Shown here piece after piece: positions 45,901 through 55,602 of a DNA stretch of 64,000 nucleotides. How positions within the stretch are numbered: position 1 is the first letter of the stretch; every line of letters starts with the position of its first letter. Source of the stretch: a virus. A program made the position numbers and the translations under genes. The DNA lies in IMG/VR virus record IMGVR_UViG_3300021520_000002, positions 221,573-285,572 of that record; one strand, given 5' to 3'. The notes under the pieces are model-generated. The model was not told where the DNA came from and did not search any database. It worked only from the letters and a program-made list of their open reading frames with translations.

Positions 45901-48900
45901 GTTACAACAGTATCACCTTGGGTTGAATGGATAAGATATAATACAGGTGGATTTACATATATAACAACATTTTATGTTCAAGCATTAACACTAGGAACAA
46001 GTTGGCAGTTAAGATGTGGTACACAAATAATAGGAATAATAAATTCTACAGGAAGTTATGAAATTACTTGGGATGCAATATCTACAGGTGATTTTTCAAT
46101 TATTTCAAATAACGTTTCAACATTAGATATTTTACAACCATTATCATTAAAAGAAATTAATGAAGTTCCTGGTGCTAGTAGTGCTATAGCATTACAAGCT
46201 GTTGCTACTGATACAATAAATAGTTCACAAACTATATTTGGAGCAGTTTGCATAACAAACTCACATACTGAAAGAGGTATGAGATCAGCTGCTGTGCTTG
46301 GAATGACTACATGGTATGGAAGTAGATATGTTTTAGGAACAGATTCATCCACAGTTTTAGGAACAGATGGGGCAATATATGTATGTAAAATAACTCATAG
46401 ATCAAATGTGGGATATTTGTATGGTGGTTATAGTCACAATCAACCTTCTGCTGGTTTTTGGTGGGAAGATTTTTGGAGAGTTTTTATTAATATTTGGAAT
46501 ACTGGTTGGCATTATACTGTTGATACTTCTGTTATCGAATCTGGTGAAATTTATACATGTATATTAGAACATACTGCAGATTCAACTAGTGAACCAGGTG
46601 TTGGTCTTGATTGGGCATTATATTGGAGTGATGAAGGACCAGTTACCACATTACCGTGGGCAGCAAATACAGATTATGTTGCTAAATCTTATGAATGTAC
46701 AACAAAACACACTTCAACAGATGATGATAGACCAATAACTGGTATAAATTGGGCAACGTATTGGACATTAGATACTAGTGCATTTGCTACTGGTAACGTT
46801 TGGGTTAAAAATAGAAGATATGTAGATATAGGTCCAACAGTAATAACTGGACAACAAAGTATAGTTGACGTTCAACAAGAAGATGCATCACCAAGTGCTA
46901 ATACTGGGGATGATTGTACTGTAACTAGTTATTATGCAAATGCTATACCTGGTGGAAGAAGAGTATTTTCTTATTATGGTGGTGATCCCATATATATAGA
47001 TAGAGAAACAGCAGCTAACAGAGAAATTGATGCTGCGATTTTTGCCGATTATACATATCCAACAAGAGAAGCAATAGTTCAGTGTGGTGCTGTAACACAA
47101 TCCATAGATATTGGTGGTTCTCCGAATTATAATTCATATGGACATATTATTGGTACACTTGGATTAGTAACAAATACGTTTAACGGCAAATTATCTTTAT
47201 ATGGTCTTGAAGGAAGATGTGATGGTAAAGGATTAAATGTTAGCGCTTGGAATATTGGTGTATTTGGTATGGCTAATTGGACTAATCCAATTTATGATGA
47301 TAGTTTTGATGAAAATTATTATAAAGTTTTTACAACAGCTGATGTAGATGTAGTAGCTGATACAATAACTTTTATAGATGGACATGGGAAAGTAGATGGT
47401 GATATTGTTGAATTTACTGTTGAAGCTGGAACTTTACCTTTAGGTTTATCAATAGATTCAATTTATACAGTTTTAAATAGTACACCAACAACATTACAAG
47501 TTGGTTATGGTTCAACAGTTCTTCCACTTGTAAGTGTTGGTACAACTGGTCCTTTTAGAATGTATCTGGGAAGATCTGCACCAATGTTAACATATGGAGT
47601 TCAAAGTAGAACATATATGATTAATGATGATGGATCAGAATATTCAACTAACTTTAATAATAATTTTGCGATAAATACATGTTTTGCAGCTATGAAAGCT
47701 GTAGGTGGTTGGATGCAATATACTTTATCCGGTTATGATCCAATTATGTTAACATCTGGAGATTATGTTATAGGTACAGATTCAGATTATGTTTTAACTG
47801 GTGGTACTATTTATAGATGTAAGATAAATCATAAAGCTGGAGGAATGTTTGGTGATCAGGAAGCTCCTGGTCAAATGTTTGGATTTTTATATTGGAGTCC
47901 AGTGACAGATGCTTCTGGTCCAGTGACTGCTCCTGCTTGGTTAAAAGGTAAAGATTATAAAGCAAATTATTATAAATGTACAACAACACATACTTCATCA
48001 TATGATGATCGACCAGTAAATGGTGTAGATTGGGCAGGATATTGGACGAAAGAATATATTTATACACCCATGGGTGAAGATCATATTTGGTATGAAGGAA
48101 AAAGTTATAGAGGACAAGTAACAATGGCATATACTGGATTCCATGTGGATCAAGTTGGTGGTGGTGCCTTAGTTGTTAATGGAGTAACACCCGGTTCAGT
48201 AAATACTGGATGGGTGGAAGTTCGAGTTGATAGTGGTATCGGTTGGATACCTTATTGGTCAACAGGAGCTGTAGCAACAAGTGGAACTTCTGGAACAGGT
48301 GGAACATCAGGTACAAGTACAAGTGGTACTTCAGGTACAAGTACAAGTGGAAGTTCTGGAACAAGTACATCTGGTTCATCTGGAACAAGTACAAGTGGTA
48401 CTTCTGGAAGTAGTAGTGATATAGATTTAACTGAAGGTAATTGGTATCTTGGAACTGGTTGGAGTATAGGTAGTTTAATAAAAGTTTCAGCAACAAGTTC
48501 TGGAATGGCTTGGTCTAATGATCATGTTCCGACTATTGGAGAAACTTATACAGCCACAGTAGTGTGTGATTCATATGATGCTGGAGGTGGTCTTGGAATT
48601 TATTGGAACTATGGTGGGATATGTGGATCAAATGGTATAGCACTTCATGCTGGAACAAATACACGTACTGGAGTGGCAACATCAGGAAACACAGCTTTCT
48701 TCTTCCCACTTAATGATGCGTGTACAGCTACAATTTCACGTATTAATATAACAACAGGAACGAGTGGAAGTAGTGGAACATCTGGAACAAGTACATCTGG
48801 TTCATCTGGAACAAGTACAAGTGGAACATCTGGAACAAGTACAAGTGGAACTTCTGGAAGTAGTAGTAATGTATCTTTAGATGTAAGTAATTGGTTAACT

Positions 48901-49677
48901 GCTATTGGTTGGACTGCAGATGGTACTTATTTAACAAAAGCATCAGCAACTGGGTCTGAAATGACTTGGGCTAATGATCATATTGCAACTCCTGGACAAA
49001 CTTATACAGTAGAGGTTGTATGTGATTCATATAGTGCTGGAGGTGGTCTTGGAATTTATTGGAACTATGCAGGATTATGTGGTTCAAATGGTACACCACT
49101 TCATACTGGAACAAATACAGTTACTGGAGTGGCAACAGGAACAGTGTCACCACTTTTCTTCCCACTTAATGATGCGTGTACAGCTGTAATTTCACGTATC
49201 ACTATAACAGTTGGAACATCAGGCACAAGTGGAAGTAGTGGAACATCTGGAACAAGTACGAGTGGAACATCTGGAACAAGTACAAGTGGAACATCTGGAA
49301 CAAGTACAAGTGGAACTTCTGGTGCAGATTCAGTATCACTTGAAGCATCAAATTGGTTAGCTGGTGTTGGATGGACATATGGTACTACATTATCAAAAAC
49401 TGCAGGTGTTGAAGGTGATTTAATTTATGCTAATGATCATATAGCAAGTGCAGGATCTTCATATACAGTTACAGTTATTGCTGATTCATACACTACTGGT
49501 GAAAGTTTAGGTATTTATTGGAATCTTGGTGGATTATGTGGTGTGAATGGTAAACCACTTGTTGCTGGAACAAATTCAGCAACTGGAACAGCATCAACAA
49601 ATGGATCAGTATTATTTTTTCCATTCGGTACAGGATGCGCATGTGTAATTAGTTCAATTACAGTACATCAAAATTAA
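42976..49677 (+). CDS. giant tail-fibre protein (2233 residues)
   Basis: Start after AGGAGGAAAA. The first 250 residues (MADQVTPTQERYIDPYMQRIFD...) are shared with the fibre at 50569. The body holds about ten copies of a carbohydrate-binding-like module (Y-x-C-x3-H-[TS]...EPGVG..W...YW; for example near residues 309, 897, 948, 1193, 1239 and 1665). Residues about 1767-1813 are GTSG linkers, followed by three tandem repeats of a 110-115-residue C-terminal domain (about 1815-1926, 1965-2078, 2118-2233) separated by GTSG linkers. Each repeat carries DSY..G..LGIYWN..G.CG.NG. Together this suggests a multi-domain receptor-binding fibre. Confidence 0.9.
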   Translation: MADQVTPTQERYIDPYMQRIFDFDTVDAKVYLSRATNMLLKSIGNNLVLDGFDIENPTITSNTIISVDVNPGLAIQDYVLCENLAGTGVIPKVTLSMDVAGLTDTTVGLAHIGVFLDYQFLHTVNRNDFVLRMYHVPASGFGLTPAGFSAPRSATLIGIICYTKDPVTGYVTYAWVLPELVGGVPDYENWPSLLAETVTFYLKGWKEHYPHINFHDLVKFIGGYEGWVSGPDSAIDESIAVFDGTSGKLIKMIERNVRVIPDCSLGINVEVPCDNVLGTDGNIYRCRVSHTSVDEVLPTSEVTNLGQGYRCKLAHTAAAINEPGVGANWATYWTVKISVAGPAWVSGTDYIITGNRPITGNFIDPETLHEEWTKYWDRNYDKLTADVWTAGRPYITNMDSIMEMTIGNSEVHLKKYCANIEPYSGFDTNFWNAERQYRPAMITGDLVTMGFDYSYGYNWIHCGPPNTIIDNIMGWEPYNALMIWNHKTQEAWDTFPVQYGIVCENQNYATNSWVFPIAISGWQTEAGQSEIEGQDGVCYRCIKDHTSDPTNRPFSGATHNGPGTVSNLANSPNVVGVGTQFLSDFYMNHTIVIDGEYHFIAHVTDDTNLITGIPSELGDTWSTTPISLAHTNVAYEVCDWNEFWAKGGGAGMNPWANGRFYQSRGTSNSFINIAFHGISMSYGQFGMGQLRPFYGECRYMGGSYANTHYGDDTGNKPLGWGSMRVAMCFMAESNLYEDGWEGKPGTIPVTEGTVYGFYAKAFDGGAFKYSFWGQNQLYIGKTDTSYTGQLAAIYAKYEKSCRLNETIIGVFAVAGDIPQELVTPANDSNFSWNPTDWVNDTLVECVCHPGTEEVPPLPWQQSYLRCVSSAAGQYGHLPAANFPVEGITLVTNGGLTYRCIRPYTSTLDTEPGVGASWASYWELFPDWDIGIDYVFGDFIVKGSVNVYKCILAHTSAAITEPGVGASWSVCWKYAGVTTVSPWVEWIRYNTGGFTYITTFYVQALTLGTSWQLRCGTQIIGIINSTGSYEITWDAISTGDFSIISNNVSTLDILQPLSLKEINEVPGASSAIALQAVATDTINSSQTIFGAVCITNSHTERGMRSAAVLGMTTWYGSRYVLGTDSSTVLGTDGAIYVCKITHRSNVGYLYGGYSHNQPSAGFWWEDFWRVFINIWNTGWHYTVDTSVIESGEIYTCILEHTADSTSEPGVGLDWALYWSDEGPVTTLPWAANTDYVAKSYECTTKHTSTDDDRPITGINWATYWTLDTSAFATGNVWVKNRRYVDIGPTVITGQQSIVDVQQEDASPSANTGDDCTVTSYYANAIPGGRRVFSYYGGDPIYIDRETAANREIDAAIFADYTYPTREAIVQCGAVTQSIDIGGSPNYNSYGHIIGTLGLVTNTFNGKLSLYGLEGRCDGKGLNVSAWNIGVFGMANWTNPIYDDSFDENYYKVFTTADVDVVADTITFIDGHGKVDGDIVEFTVEAGTLPLGLSIDSIYTVLNSTPTTLQVGYGSTVLPLVSVGTTGPFRMYLGRSAPMLTYGVQSRTYMINDDGSEYSTNFNNNFAINTCFAAMKAVGGWMQYTLSGYDPIMLTSGDYVIGTDSDYVLTGGTIYRCKINHKAGGMFGDQEAPGQMFGFLYWSPVTDASGPVTAPAWLKGKDYKANYYKCTTTHTSSYDDRPVNGVDWAGYWTKEYIYTPMGEDHIWYEGKSYRGQVTMAYTGFHVDQVGGGALVVNGVTPGSVNTGWVEVRVDSGIGWIPYWSTGAVATSGTSGTGGTSGTSTSGTSGTSTSGSSGTSTSGSSGTSTSGTSGSSSDIDLTEGNWYLGTGWSIGSLIKVSATSSGMAWSNDHVPTIGETYTATVVCDSYDAGGGLGIYWNYGGICGSNGIALHAGTNTRTGVATSGNTAFFFPLNDACTATISRINITTGTSGSSGTSGTSTSGSSGTSTSGTSGTSTSGTSGSSSNVSLDVSNWLTAIGWTADGTYLTKASATGSEMTWANDHIATPGQTYTVEVVCDSYSAGGGLGIYWNYAGLCGSNGTPLHTGTNTVTGVATGTVSPLFFPLNDACTAVISRITITVGTSGTSGSSGTSGTSTSGTSGTSTSGTSGTSTSGTSGADSVSLEASNWLAGVGWTYGTTLSKTAGVEGDLIYANDHIASAGSSYTVTVIADSYTTGESLGIYWNLGGLCGVNGKPLVAGTNSATGTASTNGSVLFFPFGTGCACVISSITVHQN

Positions 49678-49687
49678 AAAATAGAAT

Positions 49688-49719
49688 ATCGGCAAGATCT
49701 ATTTCTAGATCTTGCCGAT
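49688..49719 (+). terminator. terminator hairpin, ATCGGCAAGAT family
   Basis: Perfect 14-bp stem (ATCGGCAAGATCTA / TAGATCTTGCCGAT) with loop TTTC, directly after the fibre stop; T-rich downstream. Confidence 0.9.
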
Positions 49720-49754
49720 TATTTTAAAAGAAAATGAAAAGAGAGGAAATATAA

Positions 49755-50540
49755 ATGAATGTAACAATAGAAAATATTTACTTAATCAAAACAACATTAT
49801 CAAGAATTATAACTATGTTAGAAAATGAAAGAAATTTATCTATTAGAGATTCACACGCATTAGTTAGAGATCTTAAAATTATTGAATCAGAATTTGGAAT
49901 GATTGAAGAGACTAAAAACAAGATAATCAACAAATATTCAATTTCACAAGGTAGTACTGAACCTAATATACCTCTAGAAAATATGAGAGAATATCAAAGA
50001 GAATTCAAAGAGTTATTAAGTACTGTTATGGATCTTAATTTAATGACTTTTGATATTGCTGTTTTTAAATATGCTAAATTTTTATCACCATTAGATATAA
50101 AAAGTCTAAGTCCTTTAATTAATAATTTTAAAAATAGTCTAGTCCCATCTAAACCCATAAAGGTTGTGTTTGGACAGATAAGAGAATCAAAAGTATTCTT
50201 TGAAAAAATTGTTTTTGGAAATTTTGATTTCATATCTTCTATGAAGTTTTTTCAGATAATAGAAGAAACAGATAGATATCAAAACTCAATTGAACAACAT
50301 AGATTAAATTTAATTGATTCAATTTTAAGAGGACTTCCAGAATTAACTGAAGAAACTCCTAAAGATGTTAAAGATAAAATTTTAGAAAAGAGAAATGAAT
50401 TTAATATGAAATTTACAGACTATTTATTACAAGAAATTGAAATTAATATTCCATCATTTTCTCTTGAAGAGTTTGAAAGATTAAATATAAAAGTTTCACC
50501 ATTAGAATATTATAATCTGGATTATATGATGGAGAATTAA
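49755..50540 (+). CDS. alpha-helical helper protein following a fibre gene
   Basis: 261 residues after GAGAGGAAAT. It seems to contain two copies of one helical unit: 'I..TL..I......R.........K.II..Y.I......EP.IP.EN...Y..EFKELLS..M.L....F..A.....FLSP.DI..L'. The genes at 55061 and 58178 have the same layout and also follow fibre genes. The pattern recalls the DUF1617-like helical proteins of siphophage tail modules. A fibre-assembly chaperone is a reasonable guess, not a demonstrated role. Confidence 0.7.
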   Translation: MNVTIENIYLIKTTLSRIITMLENERNLSIRDSHALVRDLKIIESEFGMIEETKNKIINKYSISQGSTEPNIPLENMREYQREFKELLSTVMDLNLMTFDIAVFKYAKFLSPLDIKSLSPLINNFKNSLVPSKPIKVVFGQIRESKVFFEKIVFGNFDFISSMKFFQIIEETDRYQNSIEQHRLNLIDSILRGLPELTEETPKDVKDKILEKRNEFNMKFTDYLLQEIEINIPSFSLEEFERLNIKVSPLEYYNLDYMMEN

Positions 50541-50568
50541 ATATTTAAAGAATTAAATGGAGGAAGGT

Positions 50569-53500
50569 ATGGCAGATCAAGCAACTCCAATTCAAGAACG
50601 ATATATTGATCCTTATATGCAAAGAATTTTTGATTATGACACTACAGATTCGAGAGTATTTATATCACGGGTAACAAATCTATTACTTAAATCTGTTGGG
50701 AATAATATTGTTTTATTCGGACTCGAGCCAATAAATTTAAGACCCACTATTTCAGATCCACCATCATCAATCATATCTGTAGATATCACTTCAGGATTAG
50801 CTATACAAGATTATGTACTTTGTGATAATTTATCTGGAGTTGGGATTGAACCTAATATAACTTTAACTATGGATGTTGCAGGATTAGATGATACAACTGT
50901 TGGTGGTGCATATCTTGGAATTTGGATAAATTATCAATTTTTAGAATCAATGGAATCTAATCCTTTTATTTTAAAAATGTATCATGTAAATTCTGATGGT
51001 TCTGGGGTGAATCCAGCTGGATTTGATCCATTAAAAAATTGTACATTAGTTGCAATTTTAGGTTTTACAAAAATAGGTGGTGTTGTTACTGACGTGTGGA
51101 GTTTACCAGCAGTAGTTGATTATCAACATTGGCCTACTTTATTAGTTGGTTCAACAACTTATTATTTAAGAGGTTGGGAAAATTCAAATCTTAATACTAA
51201 TGAAATTATAAGATATGTATGTGGTGAAGAAGGATATGTTAAAGGTCCAGATATAGTAGTTGATGGAAGTATAGCTTTATTCGATGGAACAACAGGTCAA
51301 ATTATTAAAGACAGTGGGTTAACTCCAGTTTTTGGAGATGTATATGGACCAACAGGTTCTACAACAGGACATATTGCTATATTTGATGATAACACTGGTA
51401 AATTATTAGCTGATGGTGGATTAGTACCAGATGGAGATGTGATCGGTCCTAGTTCATCTGTTACTGGAAATTTAGCTATTTTTGGAGATACATCAGGAAA
51501 GTTAATTTCAGATGGTGGTTCAATACCAACTGGAGATGTAGTTGGTCCAATGGGATCAGTTGCAGGACACTTGGCAGTATTTGATGATGTAACAGGTAAA
51601 GTAATTTCAGATGGTGGACCAGTTCCAGTTAGTGTTGGAGATGTGGTTGGACCAGTAGGTGGAGCAGATGATAGTCATTTAGTTTTATTTGATGGATTAA
51701 CTGGAAAATTGATTAAAGATGGTGGTCCAGTTCCATCTGGTTTAGGAGATGTTATTGGTCCTACAGGTTGTACTCCAGGAAATTTAGCTGTATTTAATGA
51801 TGCGACTGGTAAGATATTAGCTGATGGTGGATCATTACCTATTTTTGGTGATGTTGTTGGTCCTGCATCATCTAGTGATGGTAATTTAGTTTTATTTGAT
51901 GGAATATCTGGTAAATTAGTTAAAGATGGTGGTGCAATGCCAATTGGAGATGTAGTTGGACCAGCGGCAGCAACCCCAGGAAATTTAGCTGTATTTAGTG
52001 ATATAACTGGTAAAGTATTAGTTGATGGTGGAGCATTACCAGTTAGTCTTGGAGATGTGGTTGGACCTGGTGTGGCTATTAGTGATCATATTGTTTTATT
52101 TAGTGGAACAACTGGTAAACTAATAAAAGATGGTGGAGCACTACCAGCTGGTTTAGGAGATGTAGTTGGACCAGCAACTGCTATATCAGGACATTTAGCT
52201 GTATTTAGTGGAACAACTGGTAAATTAATAGTTGATGGTGGGGCTGTACCATCTGGTTTAACTAGACTTATACCAGATCAATCTGCTGGTGTTCTTCCTG
52301 CAAGTACTGTTCGAGGAACTGATGGACTTTATTATCGTTGTAGGGTCGCACATTCAGCTCTTGCCGCTAATCGGCCGATAACTGGTGCTGCATTAGATAC
52401 AATAACTCTTAAACCTGAATGGAAAAAGTATTGGGATGTTGATTCATCTCTTACAACAGCTCCAACTTGGGTTTCTGGAACATATTATGTAACAAATATG
52501 GATTCAATTTTTGATTTAACTACTGGAAATACTTTTATTCATTTAAAGAAATATGGTGCAACTATTGATCCATATAATACTTTCTGTTCAACATTTTATG
52601 ATGGTTCAGATGATATACATACTAAGTTAGTTGTTGGTGATATAAATATTCTGGGAACTAATAGAAGTTATAATTATACATTTATTCATCTTGGTCCACA
52701 TTCAAATAAAGATAATGTTGAAGATGTTTATAAAGGTGACACAGGATTAATGGTTTGGAATCATCCTGATCCAACAAAATTAGAAGATTGGTTTCGTTGG
52801 TATCAGAGTGGTATAATAGTTGAAAATCAAAATTATACAACAGTACAATATCACCAAAATTTTGGTTTACAAGCTTGGTCTACAGAAGCTGGTCAGTCTG
52901 AAGTTAAAGGAACTGATAATAATGAAACTGGTTATAGATGTATTTTAACACATGTTGCTGCAACAAATAATAGACCAACTACTGGTACATATTGGGCAAC
53001 ATATTGGGAAGTTGGTGGTGGGTGTGGTCAAAATCAGTGGGTTTCAGGAACAACATATCAAGCTAAAGGAACTGCTCGTGGAGATTCTTATGGTGTTTAT
53101 GGTATGGCCGCTGGTTATGGTACAGAAGGAAATTATACAGGTGTATTAGGTGATTCTTGGTATCTTGGTGGTTCATATGCATATCCAAAAGGTGTATATA
53201 CTGCTCCTGAAGTAAATGGTTGGAATGCTAATAGAATGGCCATAGGTGTTGCTGGTAGAACTAGAATTTATCAAGATGGTTGGGAAGCTCATGATGGAAC
53301 AGTTCCAGTAACTACAGGTTCTATGTATGCATTTTACGCTCACGCCGCTATTGGTGGACAATATAAATATTCTTTTTATGGTAAAGATCAACTTTATATA
53401 GAAAAAACTTATGAAGCGGTTTATCCACAGAATTCAGCAATATATAGTGTTTATCAATCAAACTTTTCAGCTTCATCAGAAAATTCAAGTATATCAGGAT

Positions 53501-54879
53501 TTATATCAAATAATCCTTCTGAAGTGTTTGTTAATGATGGTGATAGGTATGGTAATGTTGGTGGAACTTTTACATGGATAAGACGTACATTATCTGTTTT
53601 TGCACAGACAGGTTCATATCCAACTAGTTATATTAATGCAGCGGCAAGCGCGTCTAATCAATATGCTGAACTTCCAGTATTAAGCGCTCCAATGCAAACT
53701 GGACATACTTATAAAATATTAGTTGATGTTGCTAGTATAGTATCAACATGGACTATAAGATCTTTTGATGGTACACAAACTATTGGAACAATATCAGCAA
53801 ATGGAAGTTTTCGATTTGATTGGACATGTTTAAGTACAAATTCAGTTATTGGTTTAGATATAATGAGAGAAGGAAAAGGAGAATATGGGGCTGGAGGTAC
53901 ATTATCTGCTAGTGGAGGTGGAGGTTCTGGTTTTACTGGAACTTATACTGTGTCTGGTGGTAATATTTCATCTGTCACAATAACAAATTCTGGATCTGGT
54001 TATACTTCTATACCAACTATTGTATTATCTGGTGGTGGTAGTGCAGTAATAACTGCTAGAGTTTCACCAGGTGGATTTCGTATAGTATCTGGTTCAAGTT
54101 CATCTCGAGCTCAATTTTCTAATTTTTCTAGTAAAGAAGTTGTTACAGCAGTATCAACATCAGTAATGTCTGGTGTTAAAGGTTCTGTTACAGATGGTGT
54201 TGATAATTCACATCATATGGTTGGAGTAAAAGGTAGTTGTATTTCTATAGCTGAAAATTATCCATCTTTACAATTACAAGGTGTTTATGGTAATACTCAG
54301 TGGAGTGGATCAACAACAGTTTTAGGAAGTGATGGTATTACTGTTTATAGATGTAAATTATCTCATGTATCAGCAACAATTAATAGACCATATTCTGGAG
54401 CAAATTGGGCAACATATTGGGAAACAGAAACTACTCCAGGAACAGGTGCTGTTGCATGGGTATTAGGTAGAAGATATGTTGTTTATGGTCCTGCTTTAGT
54501 TACAGGTATTCAAGCATCTACAAAAGTTTATCAAGTTGATGGAGCAACAGCTAATAGTTCTTATCGTAGCTGTAATATTGCAGCTGCATTTTATGCTGAA
54601 CCATGTATTGGTGGATCGGCAAAATATTCACTTGTTGGTTATGATCCTATAAAAATATATGATTATGAAGGTTATCCAGCTGGAACACAATCGGTATCAA
54701 TAACTGGTAAACGTGTAGCTCCTGCAGCAGCTGTGGTAGGGAGTGTAGTAGGTACTGGACCTGGTCAAAATGCTGGATGGATTAAAGCTGTTATTACACC
54801 AGGAGATGGACCAGCACCAGGTGTTGCCGTTAATGGGTGGATACCATATTGGACAACTGTTTCTCCCACTGGACCTTAA
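50569..54879 (+). CDS. tail-fibre protein with tandem DVVGP repeats (1436 residues)
   Basis: Start at MADQATPIQERYID, the ATG after GGAGGAAGG. The N-terminus is a close copy of the fibre at 42976. Residues about 254-564 hold about eleven repeats of a 30-residue unit (GDVVGP....GNLAVFD..TGK.I.DGG), a known trimeric-fibre repeat. Carbohydrate-binding-like modules lie near residues 588, 788 and 1259. Residues about 1119-1164 (SGSGYTSIPTIVLSGGG) match a small beta-repeat common in phage fibres. Likely a second receptor-binding fibre. Confidence 0.9.
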   Translation: MADQATPIQERYIDPYMQRIFDYDTTDSRVFISRVTNLLLKSVGNNIVLFGLEPINLRPTISDPPSSIISVDITSGLAIQDYVLCDNLSGVGIEPNITLTMDVAGLDDTTVGGAYLGIWINYQFLESMESNPFILKMYHVNSDGSGVNPAGFDPLKNCTLVAILGFTKIGGVVTDVWSLPAVVDYQHWPTLLVGSTTYYLRGWENSNLNTNEIIRYVCGEEGYVKGPDIVVDGSIALFDGTTGQIIKDSGLTPVFGDVYGPTGSTTGHIAIFDDNTGKLLADGGLVPDGDVIGPSSSVTGNLAIFGDTSGKLISDGGSIPTGDVVGPMGSVAGHLAVFDDVTGKVISDGGPVPVSVGDVVGPVGGADDSHLVLFDGLTGKLIKDGGPVPSGLGDVIGPTGCTPGNLAVFNDATGKILADGGSLPIFGDVVGPASSSDGNLVLFDGISGKLVKDGGAMPIGDVVGPAAATPGNLAVFSDITGKVLVDGGALPVSLGDVVGPGVAISDHIVLFSGTTGKLIKDGGALPAGLGDVVGPATAISGHLAVFSGTTGKLIVDGGAVPSGLTRLIPDQSAGVLPASTVRGTDGLYYRCRVAHSALAANRPITGAALDTITLKPEWKKYWDVDSSLTTAPTWVSGTYYVTNMDSIFDLTTGNTFIHLKKYGATIDPYNTFCSTFYDGSDDIHTKLVVGDINILGTNRSYNYTFIHLGPHSNKDNVEDVYKGDTGLMVWNHPDPTKLEDWFRWYQSGIIVENQNYTTVQYHQNFGLQAWSTEAGQSEVKGTDNNETGYRCILTHVAATNNRPTTGTYWATYWEVGGGCGQNQWVSGTTYQAKGTARGDSYGVYGMAAGYGTEGNYTGVLGDSWYLGGSYAYPKGVYTAPEVNGWNANRMAIGVAGRTRIYQDGWEAHDGTVPVTTGSMYAFYAHAAIGGQYKYSFYGKDQLYIEKTYEAVYPQNSAIYSVYQSNFSASSENSSISGFISNNPSEVFVNDGDRYGNVGGTFTWIRRTLSVFAQTGSYPTSYINAAASASNQYAELPVLSAPMQTGHTYKILVDVASIVSTWTIRSFDGTQTIGTISANGSFRFDWTCLSTNSVIGLDIMREGKGEYGAGGTLSASGGGGSGFTGTYTVSGGNISSVTITNSGSGYTSIPTIVLSGGGSAVITARVSPGGFRIVSGSSSSRAQFSNFSSKEVVTAVSTSVMSGVKGSVTDGVDNSHHMVGVKGSCISIAENYPSLQLQGVYGNTQWSGSTTVLGSDGITVYRCKLSHVSATINRPYSGANWATYWETETTPGTGAVAWVLGRRYVVYGPALVTGIQASTKVYQVDGATANSSYRSCNIAAAFYAEPCIGGSAKYSLVGYDPIKIYDYEGYPAGTQSVSITGKRVAPAAAVVGSVVGTGPGQNAGWIKAVITPGDGPAPGVAVNGWIPYWTTVSPTGP

Positions 54880-54897
54880 TTGAAAGGAGAAAGTATT

Positions 54898-55038
54898 ATG
54901 GCCGATGAAAAAATTAAACAAGAAAATCCTTCTGATTTAATAAAAAAACATAAAGAATTAGAAGATAGATTAAAAGCTGGATTAAAGAAAAATGATCAAT
55001 TTATTGTTGATTATAAAAAACAAGTAAAAAAGTTGTAA
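54898..55038 (+). CDS. small basic helical protein
   Basis: 46 residues (MADEKIKQENPSDLIKKHKE...), ATG after GGAG, TAA stop. All helical and charged. Sits between the fibre and its helper gene; possibly an assembly factor. Function unknown. Confidence 0.66.
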   Translation: MADEKIKQENPSDLIKKHKELEDRLKAGLKKNDQFIVDYKKQVKKL

Positions 55039-55060
55039 ATAGAAAAGGAGAAACAGACAA

Positions 55061-55537
55061 ATGGCTACAATTAAAATCTTTGAATTAGAACAAGCAAAAA
55101 ATAGTGTAGAGACTCTTAAGACTTATAAATTAAATACAACACAATGGTATTGGTTGGGTAGAATTTCTCAATTTCTCAACAATGAAATCACCGCTTTTGA
55201 CGAAGCAAATATGGAATTATATAAAAAATATGGACAATATATTGAAGTTGAATCTTATTTATTTACTACACAAAATCTTAATATATTTATTGATCATATT
55301 AGGAGTGATGTGAACAAGATAAATGAGTTAGAAAAGTATGCAAAGAAACATATTGGAAATAATATTTATATAACTCCAGAGAATATGAAAGATTTTAATA
55401 AAGAACAGAAACAATTATTTGAACAAGACATTCAAATACCAATTAAACCTTTAAAAATATCTATTCTTGAAGGAATAGAGGGTCTTACAGGTGTCTCAAG
55501 TTCACTGATGGTGTTTTTTGAAGAGCCATCCGATTAA
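55061..55537 (+). CDS. alpha-helical helper protein following a fibre gene
   Basis: 158 residues after AGGAGAAAC. Single copy of the helical unit described for the gene at 49755: YKLNTTQWYWLGRISQFLNN...YITPENMKDFNKEQKQLFEQDIQIPIKPLKI. Ends just before a terminator hairpin. Probable fibre-assembly partner, by position and shape only. Confidence 0.7.
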   Translation: MATIKIFELEQAKNSVETLKTYKLNTTQWYWLGRISQFLNNEITAFDEANMELYKKYGQYIEVESYLFTTQNLNIFIDHIRSDVNKINELEKYAKKHIGNNIYITPENMKDFNKEQKQLFEQDIQIPIKPLKISILEGIEGLTGVSSSLMVFFEEPSD

Positions 55538-55551
55538 TTAAATATATTTTA

Positions 55552-55579
55552 TTGGAGGAGAATTAAACCTCTCCTCCAA
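55552..55579 (+). terminator. terminator hairpin with embedded ribosome-site sequence
   Basis: Perfect 10-bp stem TTGGAGGAGA / TCTCCTCCAA with an 8-nt loop, then CTATTTTT. The stem contains GGAGG on one arm, so besides ending the operon it cannot help initiate translation of the next gene, whose own ribosome site lies downstream of it. Confidence 0.8.
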
Positions 55580-55602
55580 CTATTTTTAAATGGAGGAAAT
55601 TT

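Noticed and set aside
10482-49677. Genome-wide reassignment of TAG to an amino acid
   Set aside because: The long genes contain no in-frame TAG, and about 16 genes end in TAG, including thioredoxin at its normal length. TAG is still a stop; at most partial suppression is likely.
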